63,242 nt of DNA from DRYS01 sp964491605 (GTDB taxonomy: Archaea; Thermoproteota; CALKCG01; B24; DRYS01). The stretch lies in contig CAZBGY010000008.1 of assembly GCA_964491605.1 (NCBI GenBank), positions 1 to 63,242 on the forward strand. Direction: 5' to 3'. This document shows, piece by piece, positions 51,070 to 60,247 of this stretch. The position numbers were made by a program, and so were the translations under genes. The notes under the pieces are model-generated. The model had not been told where the DNA came from, ran no database searches, and saw only the letters and a program-made list of their open reading frames with translations. How positions within the stretch are numbered: position 1 is the first letter of the stretch; every line of letters starts with the position of its first letter.

Positions 51070-52236
51070 TTAGCCAGCGTGTATCTCTACTATATCTCCA
51101 TCCCTAAGCTTATAGTTTAATCCAACCTTCATAGGTTTCATCTGATTGATTGCGCTCCACACCCTAGCATACCTAAACTTCTCTCTCAACTCGCTATGTA
51201 TGATCGAAGCTACATCACCTACCGTAGCCTCCCCCCTCAATACTACGGGTTTAGGATTTGGAGGTTCCCTAGGCTTCTTAGTATACACTCTTATAATCTT
51301 CATAATCTTCAATATCGATGGAGCTATAAGATCGATTCCCTCACCCGTAACACAGGATATCCCGATCGTAGGTAGTCTATCGCCTATACTACTCCTCAGC
51401 TTCTCCATATTCTCCCTACTACCCGGTAGATCGATCTTGGATCCGACTACTATCGAAGGCTTATACTGGTACGAGCCGAATAGTGAATCTTCAACTTCAT
51501 CGAGTGTAACCTCACCGTATATCTTCACTATAGCGGAATGTATCCTATAGCTCGCTAGTAGCTTCTTAAGATCATCAACCGTGGAATCTATAAGCCTCCC
51601 ACCTACGATCCTAATACCGCCTGTATCAATCCTTTCTATTTCGACGTATCCTCTAGGCTCTTCTATAAGTATCCTAGACTCCTTGAGCTCAGAGCTTATC
51701 TCAGTGAAATCTCTAACAGGATCATCTGATAGATCGACTAGGATTATCAATCCGTCAGCGGCTCTTATCAAGCTTAAAATATCAAGCCTCTTAGGATAAT
51801 CTTCAGAATATCTCCTAATGAATGGAGGTATCTCTATAAGCTGTATCTCGACACCACCATATGTTAGCATACCGGGTATAGGCTTTAAAGTCGTGAAGGG
51901 TCTATCCGAAATTTCGGGTTTAGCATTAGTTAGAGCTGATAGCAAGCTGCTTCTACCAGAATTCGTATAGCCTACGATCGCTAACTGTATATCGCCAGAC
52001 TTCTCTATCAATAGGCTTCCATGCCTACTACGCGCTTTAGCTCTACGCGAATACTCTAGCTCATCCTCCAACTGGGCTATCCTACGTTTAACGTAAGCTA
52101 TGAGCTTTTCGGTACCCTTATGCTTAGGACAGAGAGATAGAAACTCGCGCATAAGCTTTATCTTCTCCCTAGGATCCTTAGCAGCCGTCACCTCCGCCCA
52201 TTTAACCTTCGCTCGTACAGGTAGATTCGTAACCAT
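51070..52236 (-). CDS. DRG-like GTPase with TGS domain, degenerate P-loop
   Basis: About 388 residues. N-terminal helix VTNLPVRAKVKWAEVTAAKDP and KHKGTEKLIAYVKRRIAQL are typical of DRG/Obg-type translation GTPases; the TGS domain ends GLNYKLRDGDIVEIHAG. The G1 loop reads GYTNSGRSS, with Arg in place of the P-loop Lys, and the G3 site reads IEIPPF instead of DxPG, whereas SKIDL keeps G4. GTP hydrolysis may be impaired. ATG 52236 is chosen over an upstream in-frame ATG at 52332 because the latter falls inside the divergent cofD promoter. Confidence 0.85.
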   Translation of the reverse strand: MVTNLPVRAKVKWAEVTAAKDPREKIKLMREFLSLCPKHKGTEKLIAYVKRRIAQLEDELEYSRRAKARSRHGSLLIEKSGDIQLAIVGYTNSGRSSLLSALTNAKPEISDRPFTTLKPIPGMLTYGGVEIQLIEIPPFIRRYSEDYPKRLDILSLIRAADGLIILVDLSDDPVRDFTEISSELKESRILIEEPRGYVEIERIDTGGIRIVGGRLIDSTVDDLKKLLASYRIHSAIVKIYGEVTLDEVEDSLFGSYQYKPSIVVGSKIDLPGSRENMEKLRSSIGDRLPTIGISCVTGEGIDLIAPSILKIMKIIRVYTKKPREPPNPKPVVLRGEATVGDVASIIHSELREKFRYARVWSAINQMKPMKVGLNYKLRDGDIVEIHAG

Positions 52237-52349
52237 ACCCTGTAAGCCTTCCCCGCTCAGAATAGTGTATAGAAGCTTCAAAAATATTTTAAAGGATCGT
52301 GAAAACCCTAAATAGGTACTCTCAAGATACATCTCGAAGGGATATATTT

Positions 52350-53279
52350 ATGATAACGGCTCTAGCTGGAGGTGTAGGTGCAGCTAAATTCCTTCAAGGT
52401 CTCGTAAAGGTTGTAGATCCCAGGGATATCAAGGTTATAGTGAATACAGCCGATGATATAGATATCTACGGAGTGCATGTATCACCAGATGTGGATATAG
52501 TAACCTATACTCTAGCCGGTATCGTAGATGAAGATAAGGGGTGGGGTATCAAAGGCGATACGTTCAATTTCGTCGAAAGCTTAGCTAAATTCGGTATCGA
52601 AAACTGGTTTAACTTAGGCGATAGGGATCTAGCTACCTGCTTCTACCGTACTACTCTTCTGAATAGCGGTTTCAGTCTTACGGAAGCTACCCGAAGAATA
52701 TGTAGAGCTTTAAATGTAGAGGTTGAAATTCTACCTATGAGCGATAATACTGTACAGACTTATGTAGAGACGGATATAGGTGTGATGCATATACAGGAGT
52801 ATATGGTTAAATATAGGTGCGAGCCCAGCATATTGGGTGTCGAATTTAGAGGTGTAGAAGAAGCTAAAGCTACATCTGAGGTATTGGAAGCTATAGATGA
52901 ATGTGATGGTGTGATAATATGTCCAAGTAATCCTGTGATCAGTATAGGTCCTATACTCTCGGTTAAAGGTGTTAGAGATAAGCTTAGAGAAGCAAATTGC
53001 CCTAAGGTAGCCGTCACTCCTATAATAGCCGGAGCGCCTGTTAAGGGTCCTGCAGATAAGTTTATGAAGTTTCTCGGAGTGGAAGTCTCCCCCTACGGCG
53101 TCGCTTGGCTCTATAGAGACTTCCTCGATGGATTAGTAGTAGATGTAAGGGATTCATTCCAAACCTTGAGGATCGAGGGTCTAGGTATAAAAACCTTAAC
53201 TACAGATACGTTGATGAAATCTATCGAAGATAAGGTTAGAGTAGCGAAAGCAGCGTTAAACCTCATGGAGATTCTATGA
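52350..53279 (+). CDS. cofD: 2-phospho-L-lactate transferase (F420 biosynthesis)
   Basis: 309 residues from ATG 52350 (GAAGGGA upstream). Couples the phospholactyl group to the deazaflavin Fo to make F420-0. ITALAGGVGAAKFLQGL at the start, VNTADDIDIYGVHVSPDVD and NLGDRDLATCFYRT are family blocks, and VAVTPIIAGAPVKGPADK is near the end. The stop overlaps the cofC start, so the two F420 genes form an operon. Confidence 0.93.
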   Translation: MITALAGGVGAAKFLQGLVKVVDPRDIKVIVNTADDIDIYGVHVSPDVDIVTYTLAGIVDEDKGWGIKGDTFNFVESLAKFGIENWFNLGDRDLATCFYRTTLLNSGFSLTEATRRICRALNVEVEILPMSDNTVQTYVETDIGVMHIQEYMVKYRCEPSILGVEFRGVEEAKATSEVLEAIDECDGVIICPSNPVISIGPILSVKGVRDKLREANCPKVAVTPIIAGAPVKGPADKFMKFLGVEVSPYGVAWLYRDFLDGLVVDVRDSFQTLRIEGLGIKTLTTDTLMKSIEDKVRVAKAALNLMEIL

Positions 53280-53938
53280 TGAGCTTAGCAGTGATACCTG
53301 TTAAGAATCTTAGAGATTCTAAGAGTAGGTTAGCTAGCTTTATGAGTAGTGAAGCTAGAGCGGATCTAACGGTAGCTATGCTTTTAGATGAGCTTAAAAC
53401 CTTAGAGAAGACGTCTATCGATGAGATAGCTATCGTCTCATCCGATGGGAGGATAGAGAATCTAGCATATGAGTACGGATTGAATTTCATATACGATAAC
53501 GGTCTATCCCTCAACGAATCTCTAAGCATAGCTTCATCTTGGGCTTTAGGGAAGGGTGTAGAAGCTATGATAATCCTACCCGTGGATATACCTTTGATAG
53601 AACCAGAGGATATCGAAGGAGTATTTGAGGTAATGGATATAGAGTCTCCTAGAGGTGTAGCTGTTATAGCACCGTGTAGAAGGTTTGATGGGACGAACTT
53701 ACTCGCGTTAAAACCGTTTAAAGGCTTCGATTTCAGGTTCGGTAAAGATAGCTATAGGCGTCATCTACTCGAGGCGTCATCGATCGGCCTCGAAGTATAT
53801 GTATACCTATCCGAAACAGTATCTCTAGACATAGATGTTATGGACGACCTACTACAACTCTACGGAAGAATAAGCCGTAGCCGCTATACGTTCAGGTTTC
53901 TCGAAAAGATTCTGAAAGGATCCACTTTCCAGATTTAA
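53276..53938 (+). CDS. cofC: 2-phospho-L-lactate guanylyltransferase (F420 biosynthesis)
   Basis: 220 residues. Activates 2-phospholactate with GTP for CofD. VIPVKNLRDSKSRLA at the N terminus and MIILPVDIPLIEPEDI (nucleotide-binding Asp pair), then CRRFDGTNLLALKPFKGFDFRFGKDSYRRH are the family pattern. Starts inside the last codons of cofD; its last 47 bp overlap the convergent SWIM-protein gene. Confidence 0.92.
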   Translation: MMSLAVIPVKNLRDSKSRLASFMSSEARADLTVAMLLDELKTLEKTSIDEIAIVSSDGRIENLAYEYGLNFIYDNGLSLNESLSIASSWALGKGVEAMIILPVDIPLIEPEDIEGVFEVMDIESPRGVAVIAPCRRFDGTNLLALKPFKGFDFRFGKDSYRRHLLEASSIGLEVYVYLSETVSLDIDVMDDLLQLYGRISRSRYTFRFLEKILKGSTFQI

Positions 53939-54521
53939 ACTTGAATCTATTCTTAGGATCCATCCTAAGAATCATCGATAAACTCCTCTTCGAAGGTATA
54001 TCGACTCCTCTCTCGGAGAGGAGGAAGTATAGTACTCCGATAGGTTGAGGTCCCTTTTCCGCTAAGATTTCGGATGCTGCAGCCCTTACATTCTCAGCTA
54101 CGTTAAGATATCGAGGCCTACCCTCCATAGGCATATTCCGAAATTCTTTGATAAACTCATCGTATAGATCATCTTTAGCCTCTACCACATCATAACGACT
54201 GCATAGTGAAGCTATCCTCTGAGCTATAACATGGTAGCATAGCCTAGCTTTCCCATCCACCACGTTGAAGTAGAAATCTTCGCAACTACAGTAGCCTGAA
54301 GCTGGTAGTATGAAACGTCTCTTCTCCTTACCCTCGACAACCCATAGGATTCTACCACTAGGCTTGAATACATATAACTTAACCCTTCCATCCATAACGG
54401 TTCTGATAGCTTTCTCTACTCTGAATCTCCCAAACCTATATGATAACTTTTCTAGCAGCTTGGCATCTAATACACCTTTACTCTCCATAAGGATCTCTGT
54501 AAGTTCCTCCAACCCTCTCAA
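53892..54521 (-). CDS. SWIM zinc-finger protein
   Basis: 209 residues. Winged-helix-like start, then the SWIM motif CSCEDFYFN...LCYHV (about residues 78-98), CxCx(n)CxH, known for nucleic-acid or protein binding. C-terminal region with GVLYFLLSERGVDIPSKRSL looks like another small helical domain. Archaeal SWIM proteins are linked to recombination or DNA-binding roles, but no specific function can be given. Overlaps the 3' end of cofC by 47 bp on the opposite strand. Confidence 0.75.
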   Translation of the reverse strand: MRGLEELTEILMESKGVLDAKLLEKLSYRFGRFRVEKAIRTVMDGRVKLYVFKPSGRILWVVEGKEKRRFILPASGYCSCEDFYFNVVDGKARLCYHVIAQRIASLCSRYDVVEAKDDLYDEFIKEFRNMPMEGRPRYLNVAENVRAAASEILAEKGPQPIGVLYFLLSERGVDIPSKRSLSMILRMDPKNRFKFKSGKWILSESFRET

Positions 54522-54552
54522 CCTAACGTCACGATACGCTTAAACGCTCTGC

Positions 54553-55590
54553 TCACCTATTCATCTTAAGCTTGGTTAGCTTCTCTAGATTCTCTAAGGT
54601 TTGAGGGCTCGGCTCCCTTATAGCTATCAACCCTAATTCTGCAGCCTCCTCTAGTAGTTTAGCTGTATCCTTCTTCCTAGCTATAACGATATTCCATCCT
54701 TCAAGACCTAAACTGCCTACAGATATATCCGCTAACCTAGCTGAGAAATCCTTACAGGATAGACAGCAATCATACGGCTTCACAGCAGCTCTCCTTATAG
54801 GTATCTCTAGAATTCTGCCATCCCTAAGTTTAGCTATGAATTTACCATGTTTAATATTCAGCCTGTATAGGGATTGCTCCGGTAGGTTAAGCTTAGAAGC
54901 TAAGGTTGATCTAAGCTTATCGTAGGGGAATGCTTCGAAGCAGAATAAGCCGATTATAAGATTTAATCTAGATTCTACACCTTTAATTCTATACCCAGAT
55001 ATTCTTCTAGCAGCCGTAGCTATATGCGGCATACCGACACATGCTATACTTTTAACCCCCATCCTACCAGCTTCCCTGAACAGGTAGAAGATAGGCGCAA
55101 GACTATATCTTGAACCTGCACACCCTATAACTTCATCTACAGTCGTAGCGATCGATGGGATGGGCTTGAATGGATCATCTTCTGACGGTTTCGTAGCTAG
55201 TACGGCATCTACTAACCCTGATTTCAACGCGTAGCATAATATAGATGTGACAACCCCCCCATCCTGTGCTACGTTTAATATCCTCGGATCAAGACTTCTA
55301 GCCTCATAGATCTTCTCATAGTATCCGTATGATGCCTCTGAAGGCTTCTCCAATCCGAATATCTTCGCTTCAAGCTCATCTAAATTGGTGAGGGTTTGGG
55401 GACATACGTTATAGCAGAGACCGCATTTAACGCATTCACCTATAAGCCTAGGTTTAGGATCGGATATATCGAAGCCTATAACCTGTATAGGGCATATCGT
55501 ATAGCAGGCAGCGCAAGATGTGCATAAACCAGTTGAGATAACGTCCCTATCTAGGTCCTCGTATCCGATCTTAACCCTAGCAGGCATCAT
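54553..55590 (-). CDS. FrhB-like F420-dependent oxidoreductase subunit
   Basis: 345 residues. Two ferredoxin motifs, CTSCAACYTICP and CVKCGLCYNVCP (about residues 23-65), followed by the FrhB/FdhB flavin domain with AQDGGVVTSILCYAL, AGSRYS, CVGMPHIATAARR and a C-terminal PYDCCLSCKDFSARLADISVGSLG. This family transfers electrons between iron-sulfur/FAD centres and coenzyme F420. The nearby cofD-cofC operon supports F420 as cofactor. Partner enzyme unknown. A TATA-like TTTTTAAATA lies about 35 bp upstream. Confidence 0.85.
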   Translation of the reverse strand: MMPARVKIGYEDLDRDVISTGLCTSCAACYTICPIQVIGFDISDPKPRLIGECVKCGLCYNVCPQTLTNLDELEAKIFGLEKPSEASYGYYEKIYEARSLDPRILNVAQDGGVVTSILCYALKSGLVDAVLATKPSEDDPFKPIPSIATTVDEVIGCAGSRYSLAPIFYLFREAGRMGVKSIACVGMPHIATAARRISGYRIKGVESRLNLIIGLFCFEAFPYDKLRSTLASKLNLPEQSLYRLNIKHGKFIAKLRDGRILEIPIRRAAVKPYDCCLSCKDFSARLADISVGSLGLEGWNIVIARKKDTAKLLEEAAELGLIAIREPSPQTLENLEKLTKLKMNR

Positions 55591-55930
55591 CTCATGGAAG
55601 GTAATATTCTATTTAAAAATGTTTCCCCCAGTATCCGTATATCTGCATCAACTGGGAATCGTCTCGATCGAGATTACAAAAAGCTAAATAAGAAAGTTTG
55701 CGTCTCGACCGTAGGATGAGCCATCAATGGATCTAAGTATGGTATGTTAAGCGAATCCGTTTAATTACTTGAAAGTTGAGGTTGGTTTCAGTAAGAGCTG
55801 GAAGTAGGATATGAGCTGTATCCCCTATATAGATGTTGAATCGACATAACCTAGGTCCTCGTTGATCATGGATCAAAATGGATCGACGATGAATTCCTGG
55901 CTATAATCATGGAGGATACGAAATCCGATC
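55591..55930. other. 340-bp intergenic region
   Basis: Separates the FrhB-like gene from the coiled-coil protein, both leftward. It contains the TATA-like element of the FrhB-like gene near 55605-55616 and a perfect 12-bp palindrome TCTCGATCGAGA (55662-55673), which is expected by chance at this rate. No RNA gene or protein reading frame was recognised. Confidence 0.4.
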
Positions 55931-57175
55931 CTAAGTTAGCTGTTTCATGAACTCGATTATATCGTATAAACTTCCCTCTAACAGCTTAATCAATCGACCC
56001 GATTTTACCATGTATACCGCTATATTTTCGATCCCTTCATGAGTTATGAATCGGCTGGAATAAGATATCAACTCTGTATACGGATCTAAAGGTCTCAAGC
56101 TGGATGGATATCCTGTGTAGTATCCTTCAGCTGGATCTACTATAGCTATCCTCCCTCCCTGCGCCGGTATAGCTACTGCCATATGCTTACATCCATCTCT
56201 CAAAGCTATATCTAGAAGCCATGCTACATACTCTCTTCCATATGTATAACGCTCATAGGATTTGATAAGTGCGTATAGGAGTATGGATTGATCTTTAGAG
56301 TTGCCATAACCACGTTCTAGGGTTTCTACGGGTGAAAGAATTACCTCGTTACAGGTTTCTAGCTTGAAGTCGCCTACTTCCAACATTGAAGCAGCTGGTG
56401 GGTATGGTATAGGCGGATCATCTGCATATCCTACATGGCTCCTAATATACATGTATATTTCCTTGATAGAGAACCAGTAGTCTGATGGATAGGTTACAAG
56501 AGCTTGTATAACCGGTGTAAGCCTATTTATCTCGTCGTCGTTTAAGACTCTAGATATGGAATCTGGGAACGATAAATATGATAGCATATATCTACGCCAT
56601 AACTCGTAATTCCTCGAGAGATTCAGATATCGAGCTTTAAGGGCTTCAAACGATTCCTGAAGCTCGATATACGATGATTTAAGCTGAATATATTCAAATT
56701 GAATATCTCTATACTTAATGTTGGCCTCCTCTAAGGATTTCTGGAGAATGCTATGATTCTCAGCTAAGGATGAATACCTAGATTCTAAGATTTTATAGCT
56801 ATTATCGATTCTCTCGTACATGTATCGAAGCATCATATAATCATCCATTAGGGCATTATATCTAGATTGTAGATCGTTATAACGTTCATTCAAATCCTCA
56901 CAGTTCATCTTTAGAACGTTATACTCATATAACAAGCGCGTATAGTTGCTATTTAACTCTATGTAGCTACCGTTAAGCTGGCTATACTTATATTGTAGAT
57001 TGTTGAAACTCTCTTCAAGTTTACGATAACCATCTGAGAGAGATATGTAATCGCTTCTCAACCTACTATACTCTCTAGATATCTGATTATACTCGGTGTT
57101 GAAGTAGTATGCCGATGCCAATCCTAAGATAGCTACGGCTATAGATACCAATGTTATAACTCTATAGCTAGGCAT
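55931..57175 (-). CDS. membrane-anchored coiled-coil protein with transglutaminase-like domain
   Basis: 414 residues. An N-terminal helix (VITLVSIAVAILGLASAYYF, about 6-25) anchors it with the rest outside. Residues about 28-205 form a long Tyr-rich coiled coil with repeats such as YxxLxxxY and several N-x-S/T glycosylation sites. The C-terminal 200 residues resemble the transglutaminase/Cys-protease fold: YGNSKDQSILLYALI, CKHMAVAI and IVDPAEGY supply the Cys-, His- and Asp-equivalent sites, but the Cys is Ser (about residue 290). Possibly a surface or S-layer-related binding protein. Confidence 0.75.
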   Translation of the reverse strand: MPSYRVITLVSIAVAILGLASAYYFNTEYNQISREYSRLRSDYISLSDGYRKLEESFNNLQYKYSQLNGSYIELNSNYTRLLYEYNVLKMNCEDLNERYNDLQSRYNALMDDYMMLRYMYERIDNSYKILESRYSSLAENHSILQKSLEEANIKYRDIQFEYIQLKSSYIELQESFEALKARYLNLSRNYELWRRYMLSYLSFPDSISRVLNDDEINRLTPVIQALVTYPSDYWFSIKEIYMYIRSHVGYADDPPIPYPPAASMLEVGDFKLETCNEVILSPVETLERGYGNSKDQSILLYALIKSYERYTYGREYVAWLLDIALRDGCKHMAVAIPAQGGRIAIVDPAEGYYTGYPSSLRPLDPYTELISYSSRFITHEGIENIAVYMVKSGRLIKLLEGSLYDIIEFMKQLT

Positions 57176-57326
57176 ACATGCCCCTCCTCGATGTAGTGAT
57201 ACGATATATCCTCCTTAAAACGGTATATATTAGGTATGGGTATCGTATTTATCCGTATATCGGAAACCGGTCGTTCACAGCTTAGTGAACTTTAAACCTC
57301 TCCGATATGATGTTTAGATTTTAGTT

Positions 57327-58208
57327 ATGAAGATAGGCGTACTCACTAGGAATCCTCAAGCTTGGTGCAACCTCCAGCTTAAACAGGCTATGGCTAAACT
57401 TAATGTAACTCCTATCTGCTTCAGCTTCAAGGATATCATGGGGACTGTAGGATTAAAGCTCGGAGTAACTCTTCGAGGAAAGCCTATAGAGGAAGAAGTA
57501 TCAGCGGTTATAGTGAGACCTATAGGTGCAGGTTCTCTCGAGCAGATAATATTAAGGGTGGATCTACTGAAAGCTATAGAAGAACAAGGTGTAAAAGTTG
57601 TGAATAGAGGTGAAGCTATAGAGAAAGCGGTCGATAAATACTATTCGTTACTACTCCTAGAGAAGAATGGTATACCTATACCTGCTACCATAGTAACCGA
57701 GGATTGTGGCGAAGCATTGAGAGGATATAGGATACTCGGTAAAGATACGGTGTTGAAGCCGTTATTCGGATCTAGAGGTGTAGGTGTAGCTAGGGTTGAA
57801 ATTACCGATGTAGCTATTAGACTCTTCAGACTCCTATCTAGCCAACGATCCGTAGTGTATCTGCAAAGCTATATCCCCCACGGATTCTCGGATATAAGAG
57901 CGTTCGTAGTAGGTGATAGGGTTATAGCATCCGCTAGGAGGATATCTGGATACTGGAAGACGAACGTAGCTCAGGGTGCATGGACTAAACCTGCTAAATT
58001 AGATTCAGAATTGGAGGATGTAGCTGTGAAAGCTGCCTCTATCCTCGGATGCGAGGTTGCAGGGGTAGATATCATGGTTACTAGAGATGGAAACTTCTTC
58101 GTGAATGAGGTTAACAGTCAACCTGATTGGAGAGGTTTACAATCCGCCGTAGCCATCAATATAGCCGAGGAGATAATCAGATATATTATATCTAAGCTTA
58201 AAAGGTAG
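57327..58208 (+). CDS. RimK-family ATP-grasp ligase (MptN/CofF-like)
   Basis: 293 residues. ATP-grasp enzyme of the RimK/LysX/MptN/CofF group, which adds amino acids (commonly glutamate) to acids. VLKPLFGSRGVGVARVE (about 140-156), YLQSYIPHGFSDIRAFVVGDRVIASARR and the metal-binding VAGVDIM...FFVNEVNSQPDW are the hallmark blocks. A glutamate ligase of tetrahydromethanopterin or F420 side chains would fit the cofD-cofC genes 4 kb away; LysX-like lysine biosynthesis is an alternative. Overlaps the convergent gene by 11 bp. Confidence 0.82.
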   Translation: MKIGVLTRNPQAWCNLQLKQAMAKLNVTPICFSFKDIMGTVGLKLGVTLRGKPIEEEVSAVIVRPIGAGSLEQIILRVDLLKAIEEQGVKVVNRGEAIEKAVDKYYSLLLLEKNGIPIPATIVTEDCGEALRGYRILGKDTVLKPLFGSRGVGVARVEITDVAIRLFRLLSSQRSVVYLQSYIPHGFSDIRAFVVGDRVIASARRISGYWKTNVAQGAWTKPAKLDSELEDVAVKAASILGCEVAGVDIMVTRDGNFFVNEVNSQPDWRGLQSAVAINIAEEIIRYIISKLKR

Positions 58209-58974
58209 AAATATGCCTTCTCAAGAAATCCGCACTCCTATACGCGTTTCCTATAAGATCATATTCTCCGTGATACGTCTCAAAGACGGCTACCTTAGGG
58301 TTAATACTCACGATAGATTTTAGCAGACTAGACCATTCCAGGGAGCCTAGCCCTAATTGGTAGTGATCCCTACCACCTACGATATCATGGAGATGCACAG
58401 CATATATCCTACGGCTAAACCTCTTTATGAAATTCGATGGTTTACCACCGCTCCTGCATGTATGTGCAATATCCAAAGTCAACATAACCTCGGGATAAAT
58501 ATCTAAAACCTCCGCTAGGATCATATCATTGGCGAATATGTACCCGCGATCATCATTCTCTACAGTCAGCTTAGCTGAAGGTTTAAGAGCTAGAAGTTCC
58601 CTTAAGCTTCTCACAGCGTTATCTACGGCGAAGCTCTCCTGTAAGCTATAATCTATATGTCCGCCTAGATGGATTTCATAGTATAGAGCACCCACAGACT
58701 CCCCTGTCTTCACCATACGTATAGCATAGGATACGCTAAGTCTTCTAACATCTTCTAAGGGTGCTGATAGATCGAAATTCTTAGTAGGTGTATGGAGAGC
58801 TATCTCTAAACCATAAGAAGTTTTCATCCTACGCAGCCAGTCGATATCTAGATACTCAGCTTCAGGTGAACAATGGATTGAAATAGCATCAAACCCCAGC
58901 TCGTAAGCTCTAGCTAAAAAAGAGTTAGCTCCATCCCTACCTACCTCTGGGGGGAGAGGTATGGAGAGTAGCAT
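58198..58974 (-). CDS. xylose isomerase-like TIM barrel protein (AP endonuclease 2 family)
   Basis: 258 residues. Sugar-phosphate isomerase/epimerase superfamily: LGFDAISIHCSPEAEYLDI, LEIALHTPTKNFDLSAP, EIHLGGHIDY, KLTVENDDRGYIF, LTLDIAHTCRSGG and YAVHLHDIVGGRDHYQLGLGSLEW place metal-binding Glu, Asp and His residues as in the family. Members include endonuclease IV-like nucleases and epimerases; the DNA-specific features of endonuclease IV are not obvious, so a sugar enzyme is more likely. Confidence 0.78.
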   Translation of the reverse strand: MLLSIPLPPEVGRDGANSFLARAYELGFDAISIHCSPEAEYLDIDWLRRMKTSYGLEIALHTPTKNFDLSAPLEDVRRLSVSYAIRMVKTGESVGALYYEIHLGGHIDYSLQESFAVDNAVRSLRELLALKPSAKLTVENDDRGYIFANDMILAEVLDIYPEVMLTLDIAHTCRSGGKPSNFIKRFSRRIYAVHLHDIVGGRDHYQLGLGSLEWSSLLKSIVSINPKVAVFETYHGEYDLIGNAYRSADFLRRHISTF

Positions 58975-59611
58975 CGAGTAATCACGATATTTCTACAAAA
59001 TTAACCGGGGAATATAGATTTTACCGTATCAGAGTAAAAGTGTATCAGCATCGATTCTAGAATCCGTGTATCGTCAATAAAGGTATGGTTAGAAAGAGAT
59101 GAGGAAAGTAGAGATGCTCAGATTGATGGTTATGCTATAAGAAGAAATTAATCGTTAAAGTAGGATAGTAATAATTCCTTCTGCATGAAAATATTGAATA
59201 TCGCGCTTAAAATTCCTTTAGTGAAAGACTGAATAAGGCTTTACACCGAGATGCAAATTAACCATATCTTCGTAGATATCATTAAGATCTTTGTATACTC
59301 TATAATTCAGATAATGATATTACAGTATTTTGATTCATCTTTATCTACAACTTTAATTTCCAAGATTATTTCTCTACTTGTACTGAATTATATATCATAT
59401 ACGGGTTGCGGTAAAAATATTTCTGATAGGTAAGGTGAGAGACATGAATCCTCTGATGCGGCGAATCTAAATCTTGTCATATTATTAATGCTTTGTTAGC
59501 TAAGCATCAATATGGGGTATGTGGAGATATAGGTAACGTTGAAGATGGGCGGGGCCTATACCTTGGAAAGGAATTTAAACATTGATTACGGTATAATGTT
59601 AGGGGGTCTAT
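58975..59611. other. 637-bp AT-rich intergenic region
   Basis: The longest gene-free stretch in the window. Roughly 59080-59420 is visibly richer in A/T than the surroundings. A 60-codon frame at 59251-59433 is Ile/Ser-rich with no ribosome-binding site and is not accepted. I see no tRNA, terminal repeat or transposase remnant. The right end holds GGGGGT just before the MobA start, and TTTAAACATTGAT may be part of its promoter. Confidence 0.4.
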
Positions 59612-60247
59612 GTGTTGCATCTATCATCTATAATATTAGCTGGCGGATCGTCTAAAAGATTCGGTAGACCTAAAGCTTTGGTCGAGGTTTTAGGTAAGCC
59701 TATGCTCAGCTATGTATACGATGCTGCCTCATTGATATCAGATGAGGTATTGATAGTTATATCTAGGGATATGGATTCTTCCCCTATAGAACGGATAGCA
59801 TCCGATGCCAGGATTATTAGGGAGAGCTATGAAGCTTCAGGTCCTCTAAGAGCGGCGTGGGAAGGTTGGAAGAATGCGAGGGGTGAAGGTTCGATACTGC
59901 TTTCATGCGATATACCATTAGTATCTTCTAAGCTTCTCTCGATACTGTCAGAGACTATGGATGGTATATTCGATGCTGTAATACCTAGATGGCCTAACGG
60001 ATTCATAGAACCGCTTTACGCAGCTTATAGGGTGGAACCCGCTATCAAAGCAGCAACAAGGACTCTAGAGTTGGGGGAGAATAGATTCGTGGATATGATT
60101 CAGAAGATCCAGCGTAAGATGTACTTCTCAACTGTAGCTATAGAGGGAATTCTAGGCTCTACAGATACATTCCTTAACGTGAATAACGTCGAGGATCTTC
60201 GTAGAGCTGAAAGTATTCTTAGAAAGATACGTAAGCTGAATCTCTGA
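59612..60247 (+). CDS. mobA: MobA-like nucleotidyltransferase
   Basis: 211 residues (GTG 59612, or TTG 59615). IILAGGSSKRFGRPKALVEVLGKPML is the nucleotide-binding start of the MobA/IspD/CofC fold, followed by ILLSCDIPLVSSKLLSIL and RWPNGFIEPLYAAYRV typical of MobA, which attaches GMP to molybdopterin. The two AOR-family genes use pterin cofactor, giving context, although AOR itself carries no nucleotide. Other MobA-like roles cannot be excluded. Confidence 0.78.
   Translation: MLHLSSIILAGGSSKRFGRPKALVEVLGKPMLSYVYDAASLISDEVLIVISRDMDSSPIERIASDARIIRESYEASGPLRAAWEGWKNARGEGSILLSCDIPLVSSKLLSILSETMDGIFDAVIPRWPNGFIEPLYAAYRVEPAIKAATRTLELGENRFVDMIQKIQRKMYFSTVAIEGILGSTDTFLNVNNVEDLRRAESILRKIRKLNL

Noticed and set aside
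55662..55673. Perfect palindrome TCTCGATCGAGA upstream of the FrhB-like gene
   Set aside because: A 12-bp palindrome is expected several times in 63 kb by chance and nothing else supports an operator.
59251..59433. 60-codon frame in the AT-rich gap
   Set aside because: No ribosome-binding site, low complexity in Ile and Ser, and no family-like motif; expected in AT-rich DNA.
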